64,000 bases of DNA from Cinclus cinclus (GCF_963662255.1 NC_085046.1:135575392-135639391); one strand, 5' to 3'; numbered from the stretch's first letter, positions 1 to 10,432 are shown. Numbers and translations: made by a program. Notes: generated by a model from the sequence alone, not told the origin.

Positions 1-150
1 TGTTGTAAAATATGTCATACAAGACTCTTGTGTCACCTTGAAGGCACATGTTCACATCTTCACCTAGCAAAATTACCTGTAAAGTTTCAGTTTTCCTACA
101 CAAGGTGTCTGAAAAGGATTGTTATATGGTCAGTCACTTTTGCAGGCCTT

Positions 151-224
151 TTTCATCCTTAAAATGCCGAAAAGCATTTGGCATCATTTTCATCCTTAAA
201 ATGCCAAAAGGCATTCAGCATAAT
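151..224. repeat. 37-bp tandem duplication, two copies
   Basis: The stretch beginning TTTCATCCTTAAAATGCC at 151 recurs at 188, giving two diverged copies with a period of 37 bp. Each copy contains a small inverted repeat around AATGCC and GGCATT or GCATT. The copies differ by several substitutions. No coding role is visible. Confidence 0.8.
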
Positions 225-526
225 CATATAATCACAAATGATATGATTTGAATGGTATTCAGGATGATCTGCAAAGGACACTCAAGTGACACAACTCTGA
301 TTGCTAAGGATTATGAAGGATATTTTCCAATGCAGAAGGTAACAAGACAGAGGTGGCACAGTACATTCATATATGTTTAGCAGGCTTGAAAATGTCTAAA
401 TTTGCCACTCATGAGTTCGGGAGAAGAAAAATTAGATTTATCACTTAAAGGAGGCATTTATGTCTCTGATGCCTACTCAGATAGGTGGATACCGTGGATG
501 AGAAACAGGGTAAGAACTGGCAGTCC
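225..526. other. unassigned AT-rich sequence
   Basis: No gene, RNA or recognisable repeat is seen. Short open frames here have no recognisable domain and no start context. Confidence 0.5.
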
Positions 527-590
527 AGAAAGACAGCCATATCCTGGGCTGTATCAAAAGCAGTGTGGCCAGCAGGTCGATGGAGGTGCA
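527..590 (+). mobile_element. short CR1 LINE fragment
   Basis: About 65 bp resemble the 3' coding part of CR1, the main avian non-LTR retrotransposon: the stretch CCTGGGCTGTATCAAAAGCA followed by GTGTGGCCAGCAGGTCGA is typical of that region. Both flanks lose similarity quickly, so this is a small relic. The same block appears at about 26.14 kb in a longer CR1. Confidence 0.65.
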
Positions 591-2974
591 CACAATTCAT
601 TATCTGAAAAGAGCAGGATATAAAATTATTATAAACACACAATTTCCCTCCCACTGAATACATTCTGTAGCACTGTGGAAAGTAATGGAAAGGCTAACAA
701 AGAGCTCAGATTTTCTGATGCTCATTTTAACTTCTTTATTGTCTTATGAAATGTGATAGTTCTTTAGAAACCACCTATAGGACAGGTGACAGTTTAGCAC
801 ATATATGAAAATATAACACAAGCCTGGGAATCTATTGCCTTTTAACGGCTCAATTTCTTTTTGTTGAGCATCTTCAGCTCATTAACAAATAAGTTATCAA
901 CAGAAAAATAAGATAGGGGAAAATGTAGGCAAGGAGCCCAAGAGGCCAAGGTCACGGAAAGCAACGGCATAAAAATACAAGTAAATAAATTACTTCAAAA
1001 GCTTCAAGGGAGATACTACTTGTTAATTAGATATTCACTGAGACAAAGTTAGACTAAAGCTATGTCTTTTGGGGAGCCCTGGATGATTCACTGTTAACTG
1101 GAAATGGATAAGGTCATTCCAAAATGGCCTTTAGGCAAATGCTTTATCTGTCAAGATATTTATGATCAATGAGGTCTACAGTCTAGATTTCAGAGTATGA
1201 TTGCAGGGTACAGACACTGGGTAGTTTAACAAATATAAATGTTCCATTCTAGATGATGACTGGGAAGTTTTATACTTTCCATGTTGTGTAGAGAGAAACA
1301 GATACTGAAGAGAATAATAGGAACACTAAAATTACTGTCAGATAAAACAAATAAACAGACAAAAAGAAAACCCCAAACAGTGGAATGATGATTTTACAGA
1401 AGGCTTAGTCTTTTGAGTTATAATGCAGCTGCAGTATAAAAGAGCAACAAACTCTAGAGACCCACTGGCATCCACTAATTCTTCTTGTAAAAGGGCACTG
1501 GGGTTAAACTATCTAGAAACTGTCTCTTCAATTACTTTAAAAGGCTAAAAGAATTATGATCTTTTTCTGAGGCCTTGTTACACCAGATAGTCCCTGCAGG
1601 TTAAAAAAGAAAATCAGACTGACAAAATTCAGTGAATGGACAGTTAGTGCTTTTTACTGCACAAGCCAACAGCCTGGAGACAAGGGAGGAATGTCAAGTC
1701 CCAGTTTATTATTGCCTCACTGGGCTTGTTTAACTGTTGCTTTTTCCAGTTGCATAACATGGATATTTTGGATGTCACTATTCCTGCATGATCAGCTCCT
1801 CTTAAATGTTTTTTTTTTTTTTTTTTTTTTTAAGCAGTGGAGCAAATTGTAATCACAATTACCACAGTATAAATCAGGAGTGACTCCAGTCCAGACACTG
1901 GAGTGTCACATTATTAAGCTAAACTCAGTTCAGAAAGAAACTTCCTGAATAAATGCTGTGAACTTGCTAAAGTGTCTTTTCTGGCACAGAGGTACGTGTC
2001 AAAATATCCCTCATATAGCTATCCAAGATCTCTGCAAGCATGTATGTTGATTCTTTCTTCAGTAAATAAGAAAGCTATTCCTTCCTGTGTTCCTGACTCA
2101 TCCAGTCATTCTCCCACTCCTGGAGTTTCTACTATGTCTGTGTGCCTTTTAAGGAATAGACATGATGAAAAAGTCCTCTAAAAACATCCCCAAGAATTTT
2201 AATACCAGGATGAGAAATGCATGGGTTGTTAAAATCTTTTTTGAGGGTAAACAAAAAGATCTCTTTTTGTACATTTAATAAATATTGTTATAACTGAAAT
2301 CTAGTAATTGTTGGCCAGATAATTATTACAGAATAAGAAAAAACACAAATATGCTTAAAATTGTTAAGTACACATTTCTCAGCTACTTCTGGTGTTATGT
2401 TTACCCTCCTCCTGCTCCTATGTCCTAAGTTTTTTTTCTGGTATTGGCTTGTGTTATTGGGAATTCTTAATATCTGAGGTACATTGCCAAGACAAAAAAT
2501 ATGATATTCATGCTGATAGTTTCTTCTACTCAGTTTTCCTTCTACATTCTCCAAGGAGTAATTTTCATGTTTGGGAGCATGATCTTTCTTCAGTGGCTTG
2601 CATTTCCTCCAAATTGACTATATCTGCTGGTATATTAGTGCATGTTATCTGTTTTCTTTGTTACCCTCAGAATCAGTTTCCATAACTGATCATGGATAAG
2701 TTGTTTATAGCCAAGGGGTGTCTAATGAAAAGCCTATGACCCATGTCTATGCTGCTTTATGCTGCATCACATTTCCATACTTTTCAAGGACTCTGCTTTC
2801 TTATCAGGCATCTATTGCTCTACTCTACATCACTTCTACAGTGGAATGAATAGCATCAGTAAACAAGGGGAAGAGCAACTGGTGTCATCTGTCTCGGTAA
2901 TCGTGGTCCACCACAATCTTACACCTACAGTGGAGAGATATATATTTGAAGAACAAACTATTTGATGAAGGAGT
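591..2974. other. no gene seen; AT-rich spacer
   Basis: AT-rich unique-looking sequence. Open frames are at most 97 codons, overlap on both strands and show no domain. It includes a 23-nt T run at 1809-1831. Nothing else is supportable. Confidence 0.5.
1809..1831. repeat. poly(T) tract, 23 nt
   Basis: An uninterrupted T run. No element with a poly(A) tail can be recognised on the minus strand next to it. Confidence 0.9.
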
Positions 2975-3366
2975 TGGCTGTATGGATGCATCCAAAGTTA
3001 GAGTCAATGGCTCAGTGCCTAAATAGAAAATGAGTGGTGTTCCATAAGTGTTCATACTGGGTCCAGCACTATTTAATGTTGTAGTTCATTACATAGGTGA
3101 TGGCATGCGTGTTCAGCAAGTTTGCAGATAACACCAAGCTGAGTGGTTCAGTCAATATTCTTGAGCAAAAGGATACCATCTAGCTGGACCTGAACAAGCT
3201 TGAGGAGTGGGAAATGTGGACTTCACAAAGTTCAACAAGGCCAAGTTCAAGATCCTATACCTGAGTCAGGGAAATCAATCACAGTGTCAATAGAGACTGG
3301 GCACTGAATACGTTGTGAGCAGCCCTGTGAAGGAGGACTTTGGAGATACTGGTGGATTCACTTAGA
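2975..3366 (+). mobile_element. CR1 LINE fragment (reverse-transcriptase region)
   Basis: Degraded CR1 in plus orientation. Landmarks are GGTGTTCCATAAGTGTTCAT followed by CTGGGTCCAGCACTATTTAA, then GTTTGCAGATAACACCAAGC, which derives from the 'FADDTKL' block of the RT, then CTGGACCTGAACAAGCTTGA. The element would normally continue about 1 kb to its 3' end, but similarity stops near 3366. Frames are broken by stops and indels. Confidence 0.75.
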
Positions 3367-5284
3367 GCAAGCTTGGCCAACCCTAGTCCTTATTCTTGCA
3401 GTCTTGGTACATAGTTCGTAGACTGCTTCTAGCAATACTATACTGTATAGTTAGGCTACAGACTAACACAGAGCTTGAAGTTACTCCTGTGGCTTATACT
3501 TTGTTTTTTTGGAATTACATCAGCAGCTGATATATGATGTAATTTGATGTATCTATATCACCTTACAAAACAAGCTACTCATTTTTTTATTCCATTATTT
3601 GCTTTTTATTAAAGATTACCTTTTTATATTTATTTTTAACTTGGAAGAGTATAGTCTCACTACTCTTCAGACAGAGAAACAGAGAATCCATATGTTATTG
3701 TCTACATTCACTCTCATGTAAAAAACACAAAACCATTACACAAAAGAAAGATAATATTATTGGCTTCAGCCCAGAACACAGGAGAACTATAAATAACATA
3801 TTGAAAGAAGCACAGTTTCTAAAATATCTGTAGACAATGAAAATTCTTTATAAAAGGCTAAGATATGATAAGATGCAGCTGTTTTTCTGCTATACTCTCT
3901 TATTCTAATTGATGCTATTTCTCCTACTGTGGTCTTTGCTGACTGCCTACTACATTATGAATAACGAGGTGACACGAAGTAGGGTTAAAAACACAATGGA
4001 AATCAACTAACTCTTTGGCTTCTTAAAATTCTCGTAGTATAAATTTTAGATTCACTCTTTTAGTCACGAAAAAAGCTTCAACTCATGCTATGAAATATGA
4101 ATATTCATAAAATTATCAATCAGCATTATTAATACTCTTGATCATATAATTACATATGTGTGCTTGTTTATTAAACAACTTTACAAGTATGATACTTAGT
4201 AATTACAACTAAATTATTCTGCCTCACAGAGAAAGGAATTAATACTTTCAGTAGTTTGATAGTGGATAAGTTCCCTTGGATCTTTTGGATATGCAGGGCA
4301 ACCATGATGATTTTAATTTTTTTCCAACAGTTTCTATAAACGTCTTACGAAGATAGTTTTTAAAAGTAAAATAAAATTATGCTGAAATTATAAAAAACCC
4401 TATGATTTTACTAGAAGCCAAGGTCCTTATTTGACTTTAAAACCATGAGGTAACTAAACAATGTAGAGGGAAGAGTTAAACACATCAGCATTCTAGCCGT
4501 ATACTCCCATATTCATATGTCAGTCCTTCTCCTAATTTCATACTCCTGCACCAAATTTTTAAATAATTACCAACTTTTCTTCAAGGTACTGCAAGATGGG
4601 TTTTACAGAGCAGTTAGACCCTCAGTAAATATTTTGCTTGCTCCTGCCCCTGCAGGAACTCTGAACCAATTTTAGTATCTCCTCATGGATTCTTTGCTCA
4701 TTGTAATGTTATAAAGCACTCATTCTATCATCTCATTAACATGGAAGCAGTTACATTTCCATGTCATAATTAAAGAGAGAGAGGCAGAGAATATCTGGTG
4801 TTCCAGTAGGCTGTCCACAGAGTCACAGGAGTAGGAGGAAGAGACTTCATCATGCTTCAGGTAGTTTATAGTCTTACATCACTTTAAAATGACATTTTAG
4901 TTTTAAAATATGAGATTACTTTCAAGCACAGAAATAGAATTTAAATAAGGAAAAGGGTCTGTGATGTGCTTCAAGCACATCAGAAGATGGGATTTTTCTT
5001 GCCTAGATTTGAAACTGAAGCAATTGCATTCTCTCTAAGTACACTGTAAAATTTTAGAGCAGTCACATTCACATTTTTTGCAGCATCCAGTACCACCAAC
5101 ATTCTCTGATGAGCTGGGCAGAGGAACCCCTCAGTTGCTGATGCCAATACACCCTACTTAATATCAAAGCGTGACGTTGCTTAAAACTGCCAACAAAGAG
5201 AATTTTATGTTCCAACTAAGTTTAAATAAATAACATTTTACATGTTATTGCATTCTACATGCTTCTTTGGTTTATAGCTGTGAT
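3367..5284. other. no gene seen; AT-rich spacer
   Basis: AT-rich sequence without recognisable repeats, RNA genes or plausible exons. All frames are short. Confidence 0.5.
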
Positions 5285-5520
5285 CAATGACTCGATGTCC
5301 AAGTAGAGACCGGTGATGGTTGATGTTTCTCCGAGGGTGGCATTGGGACTGGACCTGCTTCTCACCTTTGTTGGCAACATGTACAGTGGACCTGAGTGCA
5401 CCCTCAGCAAATCTGATGATGGCATGAAGACACTCTGGTGCTGTCAACATGCTGAAGTGAAGGGATGCTTCCCACAGGGACCTGGACAGGCCTGAGAGGT
5501 GGGCCTGTGTGACGCTTATG
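5285..5520 (+). mobile_element. CR1 LINE fragment, plus orientation
   Basis: Plus-oriented CR1 RT-region sequence: CTGAGTGCACCCTCAGCAAA, then GACCTGGACAGGCCTGAGAG and GTGGGCCTGTGTGA. There are internal deletions relative to the copy at 10.7-12.5 kb. It ends abruptly where a minus-oriented CR1 3' end begins. Confidence 0.7.
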
Positions 5521-6120
5521 AATCATGGAATCACAGAATGTTAAGTGTTGGAAAGGACATCAAGGACCATCTAGTCCCAACCCCTCTGCCATGGATGGGG
5601 ATGCCACCCTCTAGATCAGGATGCTCAGAGCCTTGTTTAGCTTGGCTTTGAACACTGCCAGGGTTGGGATATCCACAACTTCCCTGGGCAATCTGTTCTG
5701 GTGTCTCACCACACTCAGAGTAATGGATTTCATCCTGATATCTGATTTAAGCCTAACCTCTTGCAGTTTACAATCATTAACCCTTGTCCTGTCACTACAT
5801 GTCCCCATAGACAGACCTTCTATGGTTCTCTTGTGGAACTTTACATAATAAGTTCTCCCTCAAACCTTCTCTTCTCCAGGATCAATAATCCAAATTTTCT
5901 CAATTCGTCTTCACAAGAGAGGTGCTTCAGCCCTCTGATCATCTTAGTTTTTTTCTTCAGGACCTGCTCGAACAATATCCATGCTTTTCTTAGATTGGTG
6001 GCCCCAGAACTGGATGCAATACTCCAGGTGAGGTTTCACAAGCGCAGTGCAGAAGGGAAAAATTACCTTCCTTAACCTGCTGGTCACAGTTCTGATGTAA
6101 CAAATATTGGCCAATGTGGT
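5521..6120 (-). mobile_element. CR1 LINE 3' part, minus orientation
   Basis: The plus strand begins AATCATGGAATCACAGAATG, the reverse complement of the octamer-type 3' end of CR1. It continues through GACATCAAGGACCATCTAGTCCCAACCC-like sequence and the CTTCTCCAGGATCAATAATCC block. Minus-strand reading frames derived from the CR1 polymerase are interrupted. Similarity fades near 6120 and resumes at about 6306. Confidence 0.8.
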
Positions 6121-6305
6121 ATGAATAAATATCCCAACATTTCAGGTGGAAATGACCCTGAAAAGGCTTCTCTCATATCCTGAAACTCCTGCAAATTCTG
6201 GTCCAATATTCTCATTAGCAAATTTTGCTGGGATTAATTTTTCAGTTTAATATATTAAAAATACTAAATTCATTAAATTAAAAGTTAAAAGCTCTGCTTT
6301 TCAAA
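6121..6305. other. unexplained insert inside the minus CR1
   Basis: About 185 bp of AT-rich sequence lies between two collinear CR1 segments and does not look like CR1. It may be an insertion, filler at a deletion, or strongly decayed CR1. No target-site duplication is obvious. Confidence 0.4.
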
Positions 6306-6465
6306 GATCCTAGGGCACTGCTGACTCATGTTAAATGTTCCATCCATGAGGACCCCCAGGTGCCCGTATGCTCTTCAGGTTCTGATTCCCCAGTCTAAGC
6401 ACAGAACCAGGGTTATCCTATCCCAGGTGCAGAATGCAGCACTTGCCCTTGTAAAAGTGCTTAAA
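6306..6465 (-). mobile_element. CR1 LINE fragment, continuation of the minus copy
   Basis: CR1 sequence resumes: CTGACTCATGTTAAATGTTC, then ATGAGGACCCCCAGGTG, then CCCAGGTGCAGAATGCAGCA and CTTGCCCTTG. This is the next block upstream in the CR1 polymerase when read on the minus strand, so it belongs with 5521-6120. Confidence 0.7.
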
Positions 6466-7540
6466 ATTGTCTTAAAAAGCTGGTCAGGTCTGAAGTCAGG
6501 AAGAGCACTGAAATTTCTGTTCTAATTCTTGAACAGAGGGTCTAAACACTGGGTCACTGGGACATCATAAAAAGTGTCTCCTTTTTTTCCTCTATGAGCT
6601 TCATTTACAAGCACAGAATTTGTCTCTGAAATGTTCTGAATCTTCTGTCATGCTGTATATTTCTTCTAATCACATCTTTAAAAAACTGGGCACCTAGAGT
6701 ATACCATTTGCCTCTGCTTAGCTGTTTATTACTATTTTCTGAAACTCAGACTGGATGCCAATAGCCTGCATCTGCTGAGATACATATTTTCTAAAGAAGA
6801 TCAGATTTCTAGAAGCAAGGAACAATGGAATGTTTAGGCAGTTTCAGGGCCTACAGGGCAGAAGGAATGATCAGCTTGTGTTTTATTTGAGGCCTGAACA
6901 AGTCCTTTTCTGCATCTGTTCACTTAGGGATGAACACTAAAAATATCTTTTATTTTATGGTCTGAAGTCTTGAAGACCCAGAGTTGGGGGGAAGTATTTT
7001 GCATTAATAGGCAGCATGTACCTATATCCACATTTGTAAATACAATGTACCTGACATTAGTTTTTGACTGTGAGGCTGACTATTCTGAAATGGCATTCTT
7101 TCCCATTGTAGTGTCATATTCTTAAGTTTGCTATGAGCCTCTCATCTTTTTACTCTTGGGCATAAGGGACATAAAAACAGCAGGACAATATTGATACTGA
7201 TAATGAACATTCTGTCAAGCAGCTGGACAAGACCATGAAAACTCAGTCTTCTTTAGAAGGTCTTTCAGTAGAAAATAGTATTTTCCTCTTATATCCAGAA
7301 GGAAGAAATAAAGTAATGCCAGTCCGGATAAAAAAAAAAAAAAAATTATTTTGTGACTATAAGTATTAATTTAATTTCATGGCCAAAAATATCTTTCAAC
7401 TTGAAGTGTTCTTTGGACTGCTTCTTATATAACAAGAAATGGTAAATATAAAGGCCCTAAATGCTGTATCTACAACAAAAAATTGCATTCACCTTAGACT
7501 ATTCTCTTTCCCTGAGAACATCCATTGTCGAAATTATTTC
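6466..7540. other. no gene seen; spacer before the provirus
   Basis: AT-rich with no recognisable gene or repeat apart from a 16-nt A run at 7330-7345. It ends at the target-site duplication of the ERV. Confidence 0.5.
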
Positions 7541-7545
7541 TCTGG
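7541..7545. repeat. ERV target-site duplication, left copy (TCTGG)
   Basis: TCTGG is followed directly by TG, the expected first bases of a retroviral insertion on this strand. The identical pentamer follows the terminal CA of the LTR at 10433-10437. A 5-bp duplication fits ERV-L-like elements. Confidence 0.75.
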
Positions 7546-8131
7546 TGTTGAAGGGTGAGTGGGTTTTGCTGACCACCACTTGGCCCTTCAGCTCACGGAT
7601 CATCTTGTGGATGGGGATCACGGCATCTCGATTTGTCCTGTACTGCCTGCGGTGCACTGTGGAGGTGGCAATTGGCACTTGCTGCTCCTTCACCTTCAGG
7701 AGTCCCACTACAGATGGGTTCTCTGACAGTCCAAGCAAGGTGTTCAATTGCTTAATGTTTTCTGCCTCTACAGCAGCTATTCCAAAAGCCCACCTGAGTC
7801 CCTTTGGGTCTTTGTAATAGCCATTCCTAAGGAAGTCTATGCCTAGAATACACGGTACCTCTGGGCCAGTCACAATTGGATGCTTCGGACACTCCTTCCC
7901 AGTCAGGCTCACCTCAGCCTCCAGCAAAGTCAATTCCTGTGATCCCCCTGTCACCCCAGCAATAGAAACAGGCTCTTCCCCAACATGTTCTGATGGTATT
8001 AGGGTGACCTGTGAACCAGTGTCAACTAATGCCCTATGTTTTTGTGGCTCTGATGTGCCAGGCCATCGGATCCACACCGTCCAAAAGACCCGGTTTTCCC
8101 GTGCCTCTCCCTGGCTAGAGGCAGGGCCCCT
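7546..8131 (-). pseudogene. ERV protease and start of reverse transcriptase
   Basis: In the same frame as the gag-like ORF and separated from it by a single UAG. Counting from codon 8077 (GTG), the retropepsin active site ALVDTGSQVTLIP has its Asp at residue 19, and ILGIDFLRNGYY near residue 80 is the second conserved protease block. A linker follows, then PIHKMIRELKGQVVVSKTH, the N-terminal segment of a retroviral RT. The retroviral part ends at 7546; the same frame runs on to 7499 through host DNA only by chance. There are no RT catalytic motifs, because the palm domain (including its YxDD box) was lost. No ATG starts this ORF, as expected for a pro-pol reached by readthrough or frameshift. 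Confidence 0.8.
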
Positions 8132-8135
8132 CTAG
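8115..8135 (-). promoter_or_regulatory. inverted repeat around the gag/pro UAG (possible readthrough element)
   Basis: On the minus strand CTAGAGG (8135-8129) and CCTCTAG (8121-8115) form a perfect 7-bp inverted repeat with a 7-nt loop. The UAG that ends the gag-like frame (8134-8132) lies in the 5' arm. The protease frame continues with no other stop for 18 codons before the first GTG. Whether it promotes readthrough is inference; a CAG-to-TAG mutation is equally possible. Confidence 0.4.
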
Positions 8136-8686
8136 CACTGGTTATTATTTCCTTCCTGGGCATACATGTTGGAGGTTCCCTCAAGGGGATCTGACAAATC
8201 ATCCTCCCTTTTGTAATACCCTGCATCTTGGTTATGGGAAGTTGAGGCTACCTTCACTTTCGTGGAGCTCCTTTGGTTAGTGTTTCCCTCCCTGAGCTGA
8301 CGCACCCGCGCTGCCAGGGCAGAAGTGGGTTTCCCATCCCACCTCCTCGTGTCTTCCCCATGGTCACGAAGAAAGAACCACAGGTCAGCTCGTGGGGTGT
8401 ATCCTCTCTCCTTAGCTGGGGGACGTTGGGCTCTAACTCTGGCATCTGTGACTCGCACTGGTGCTGTACTGACCTTCTTCATCTCCTCCCTCATCTCTCT
8501 CATCTCCTCTTTGAGTTCCCTAATCACAGCAGAGACCTGAGCCTGCATTGGGCCGTTCATTATACTCTCAAAATTCCTGAGCCTATTGGCAACAGAACCC
8601 ACTGTCTCGTGGTTGGTGTCAGCATTAATGGCTGCAATGAATGTGGTGTATTGAGATGGCCCCAGGTGTGCAAGATTCCACAACAT
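8132..8686 (-). pseudogene. ERV gag, capsid C-terminal and downstream part
   Basis: A 184-residue frame. Residues 1-45 (MLWNLAHLGPSQYTTFIAAI and on) look like the C-terminal domain of a capsid. Residues about 45-72 form a charged heptad-like coiled coil (VIRELKEEMREMREEMKKV). A basic region with LWFFLRDHGEDTRRWDGKP follows. No CCHC zinc knuckle is visible. The ATG at 8686 is probably not the true start: the frame continues a gag that is broken near 8690-8740, where the upstream ORF is in another frame. It ends at UAG 8134-8132. Confidence 0.7.
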
Positions 8687-9554
8687 CTGCCCTGTGCACC
8701 TGTGAGGGCCCTGCTTTCTGATCCTTATTATCCAGGTGCTTTGTTTTCACTTTAGACTTTCTAGTTTCCACAGGGGCAACTACTGCTGGCTGTGAGTGCC
8801 CTTGCAGTTCAGCTGGAACCTGGCGAGATGTAACATTTGTGGGTTCTACTGCTGCACCATCAGGTTCTCCCTCTTTAAGGCAGGGGGAGAGTTTCTCAAA
8901 AGCTGGGGAAAGGTACTCCTTCAGCATTTGGCCCATCTCCTTCACTAGAAACCCCACCCACTCTGGATGGTTCCTTTCTGAGGTGAGCTCTGGGGCAGAA
9001 TCAGGCTCAGGGGCAACATCCTTAACCTCTGGGGCAGAATCCTTAGTCTCTAGGGCAGAATCCTTAGTCTCTGGGGCAGGGGCAGAGTCAGGCTCTGGGG
9101 CAGAGTCCTTAGTCTCTGGGGCAGAGCCAGGCTCTGGGGCAGGGCCAGGCTCTGGGGCAGGATCCCTATTCCTTGGGGGACGTATCAGGGTTGTCATCCA
9201 AGTCAATCTCCCCTCATCTCGGAATGTTAAATAGAACAGGTTTACAAGGCCTATTAGCAATGTCAGCCACTGTATGACATCATTACTTCTTAGAAGAGAT
9301 TTGAACCCCTCAAAAGCTGGTGGAGCAGACCCAAAAAACTGTGTAAGGGGTTGGGACAAAATTTTCCCTGGTGTCATATCCTCACAGTATGTACCATTAT
9401 TAAAGTAACCCCAAAAACATACAGTTAGAGTGTGATAGCTCTGAATCCATGTGCCCACCTTCCAGAGGAAGTTAAAAATCCATGAATTTCTCATGTTATC
9501 AGCCCACAAAAGGAACTGGATAATAGTTACAGCAGCCTGAGTTATAGGACCCAT
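8625..9554 (-). pseudogene. ERV 5' ORF: hydrophobic N-terminus plus Pro/Glu repeats (gag N-terminal part)
   Basis: The first in-frame ATG is at 9554; a stop lies at 9614-9612, so no longer N-terminus is possible. The product begins MGPITQAAVTIIQFLLWADN, an MG start that could be myristoylated. It has a hydrophobic stretch at about residues 8-20, aromatic-rich sequence to about residue 55, and a second membrane-like segment, VIQWLTLLIGLVNLFYLTF, near residue 93. An acidic, proline-rich tandem repeat region of the AP-E-P/T type follows, then a basic Lys-rich tail. The last residues after about 8700 are out of frame with the gag continuation. This occupies the matrix position of gag, but the membrane segments are unusual and the function is unknown. 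Confidence 0.6.
8989..9162 (-). repeat. coding minisatellite in the ERV 5' ORF
   Basis: Units of CTCTGGGGCAGAATCCTTAGT and CTCTGGGGCAGAGCCAGG type repeat irregularly with 18-, 21- and 24-bp variants. All periods are multiples of three, so the frame is kept and the protein shows repeated Ala-Pro-Glu units alternating Pro-Asp/Gly with Thr-Lys-Asp. Confidence 0.8.
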
Positions 9555-9709
9555 GTTCAAGTAAGGGATTGCAAATGGGAGAGATAGAGCTGTGGCCACA
9601 TGGAGCCCAAATCACAGTAAGCTGGACAACATGATGCCACCTAACACAAAACTGAGGTAACTCAAGAACTGTTATTCCTTTTTCACCCTTTTCTCTCAAT
9701 GCCCTCGGG

Positions 9710-9727
9710 CCCCACGTTGGGTGGCCA
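9710..9727 (-). promoter_or_regulatory. retroviral primer-binding site
   Basis: On the minus strand TGGCCACCCAACGTGGGG begins 5 nt after the LTR's terminal CA and starts with the TGG expected opposite a tRNA CCA end. It closely resembles the lysine tRNA (Lys-1,2 type) primer site, with differences after the first four bases. The tRNA identity is from memory and is not verified. Confidence 0.65.
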
Positions 9728-9732
9728 AAATC

Positions 9733-10432
9733 TGTCCTGGTTTGAAAGACAGGTGTTTGCCAAGGAAAGCAGAAGCTTCCCCTTGGACTGAAAAAAAAAT
9801 GTGATTCTTCCGATTATTATAATTTTGGAATTCAGAGAGCTCTCAGGCAAAGATATGGGGGTAGGAATAACAGTTCTTTACTAGTATATTTAACAAGACA
9901 AACAAGAACAACAACAGCTATGAAATTACCCACAAACAGAACAGTAACTCAGTCCCAGTGTTTTTTGGCTGCAGGCACCTTTTCCCTGAGCTGCAGTTCC
10001 CGGTGCTGGGGGCGGGCGGGTCCCGCAGAGCCGCAGGAGGGCTGGGGGTGATGGCAGAGCTGTCCCAGGAGGAGAGAGAGATGGAGAGAGAGCCCTCCGC
10101 TCACGGTGTGGGTCCTGGTGCTCAGCAGAGTGCTGGATGGTGGTAGTTCACAGCGAGAAGACAGCAGGGCAGGGTCCGATGGTGGTTTCCCGACGCTGGG
10201 ATGGCAGGGATGGGACACAGGCGGCGATCGTCCTTCTCGTCCGAACTCCGCGGGGGAAATGGGCCGAGGCCCAGCCTTCCGCTTCCTCTTCTGGCTGTTT
10301 GAATCTCACGGGGTTTCTCTCTTCCCTCCCGTCCCCTCCCCCTTGTCACCAGGGCCCAGTCAACAGGTGTCTTAGCATGACAATGGGGAAAATTCCACAC
10401 AGGGAAAAAAGGGAGAGAACTAACCCTCAACA
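9733..10432 (-). mobile_element. 5' LTR of the ERV (700 bp)
   Basis: The plus strand begins TGTCCTGGTTTGAAAGACAG and ends CCCTCAACA. On the minus strand this reads TGTTGAGGG...CCAGGACA, with canonical TG/CA ends. U3 lies towards 10432; the middle, about 9990-10370, is GC-rich. An AGTAAA polyadenylation-like signal lies at 9882-9877, followed by the U5-like stretch to the primer-binding site. It is the only LTR of this provirus, so its age cannot be measured by LTR-LTR divergence. Confidence 0.8.

Larger units (their letters stand above)
7546..10432 (-). mobile_element. 3'-truncated endogenous retrovirus, ERV-L-like
   Basis: A provirus on the minus strand, read from 10432 down to 7546: 5' LTR, primer-binding site, hydrophobic/Pro-Glu 5' ORF, gag C-terminal region, in-frame UAG, aspartic protease, then only the first residues of reverse transcriptase. 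The rest of pol, any env and the 3' LTR are missing. Retroviral similarity stops at the Ser-Pro-Phe-Asn of the RT start, exactly where TCTGG recurs. The insertion is bounded by TG and CA and by a perfect 5-bp duplication. It cannot replicate. The class assignment (ERV-L/class III) rests on recognition of the gag and protease style and is inferred. Confidence 0.8.

Noticed and set aside
8839..9234. Plus-strand 131-codon ORF rich in Ser/Gly/Glu
   Set aside because: It is the antisense shadow of the Pro/Glu repeat in the minus-strand ERV ORF.
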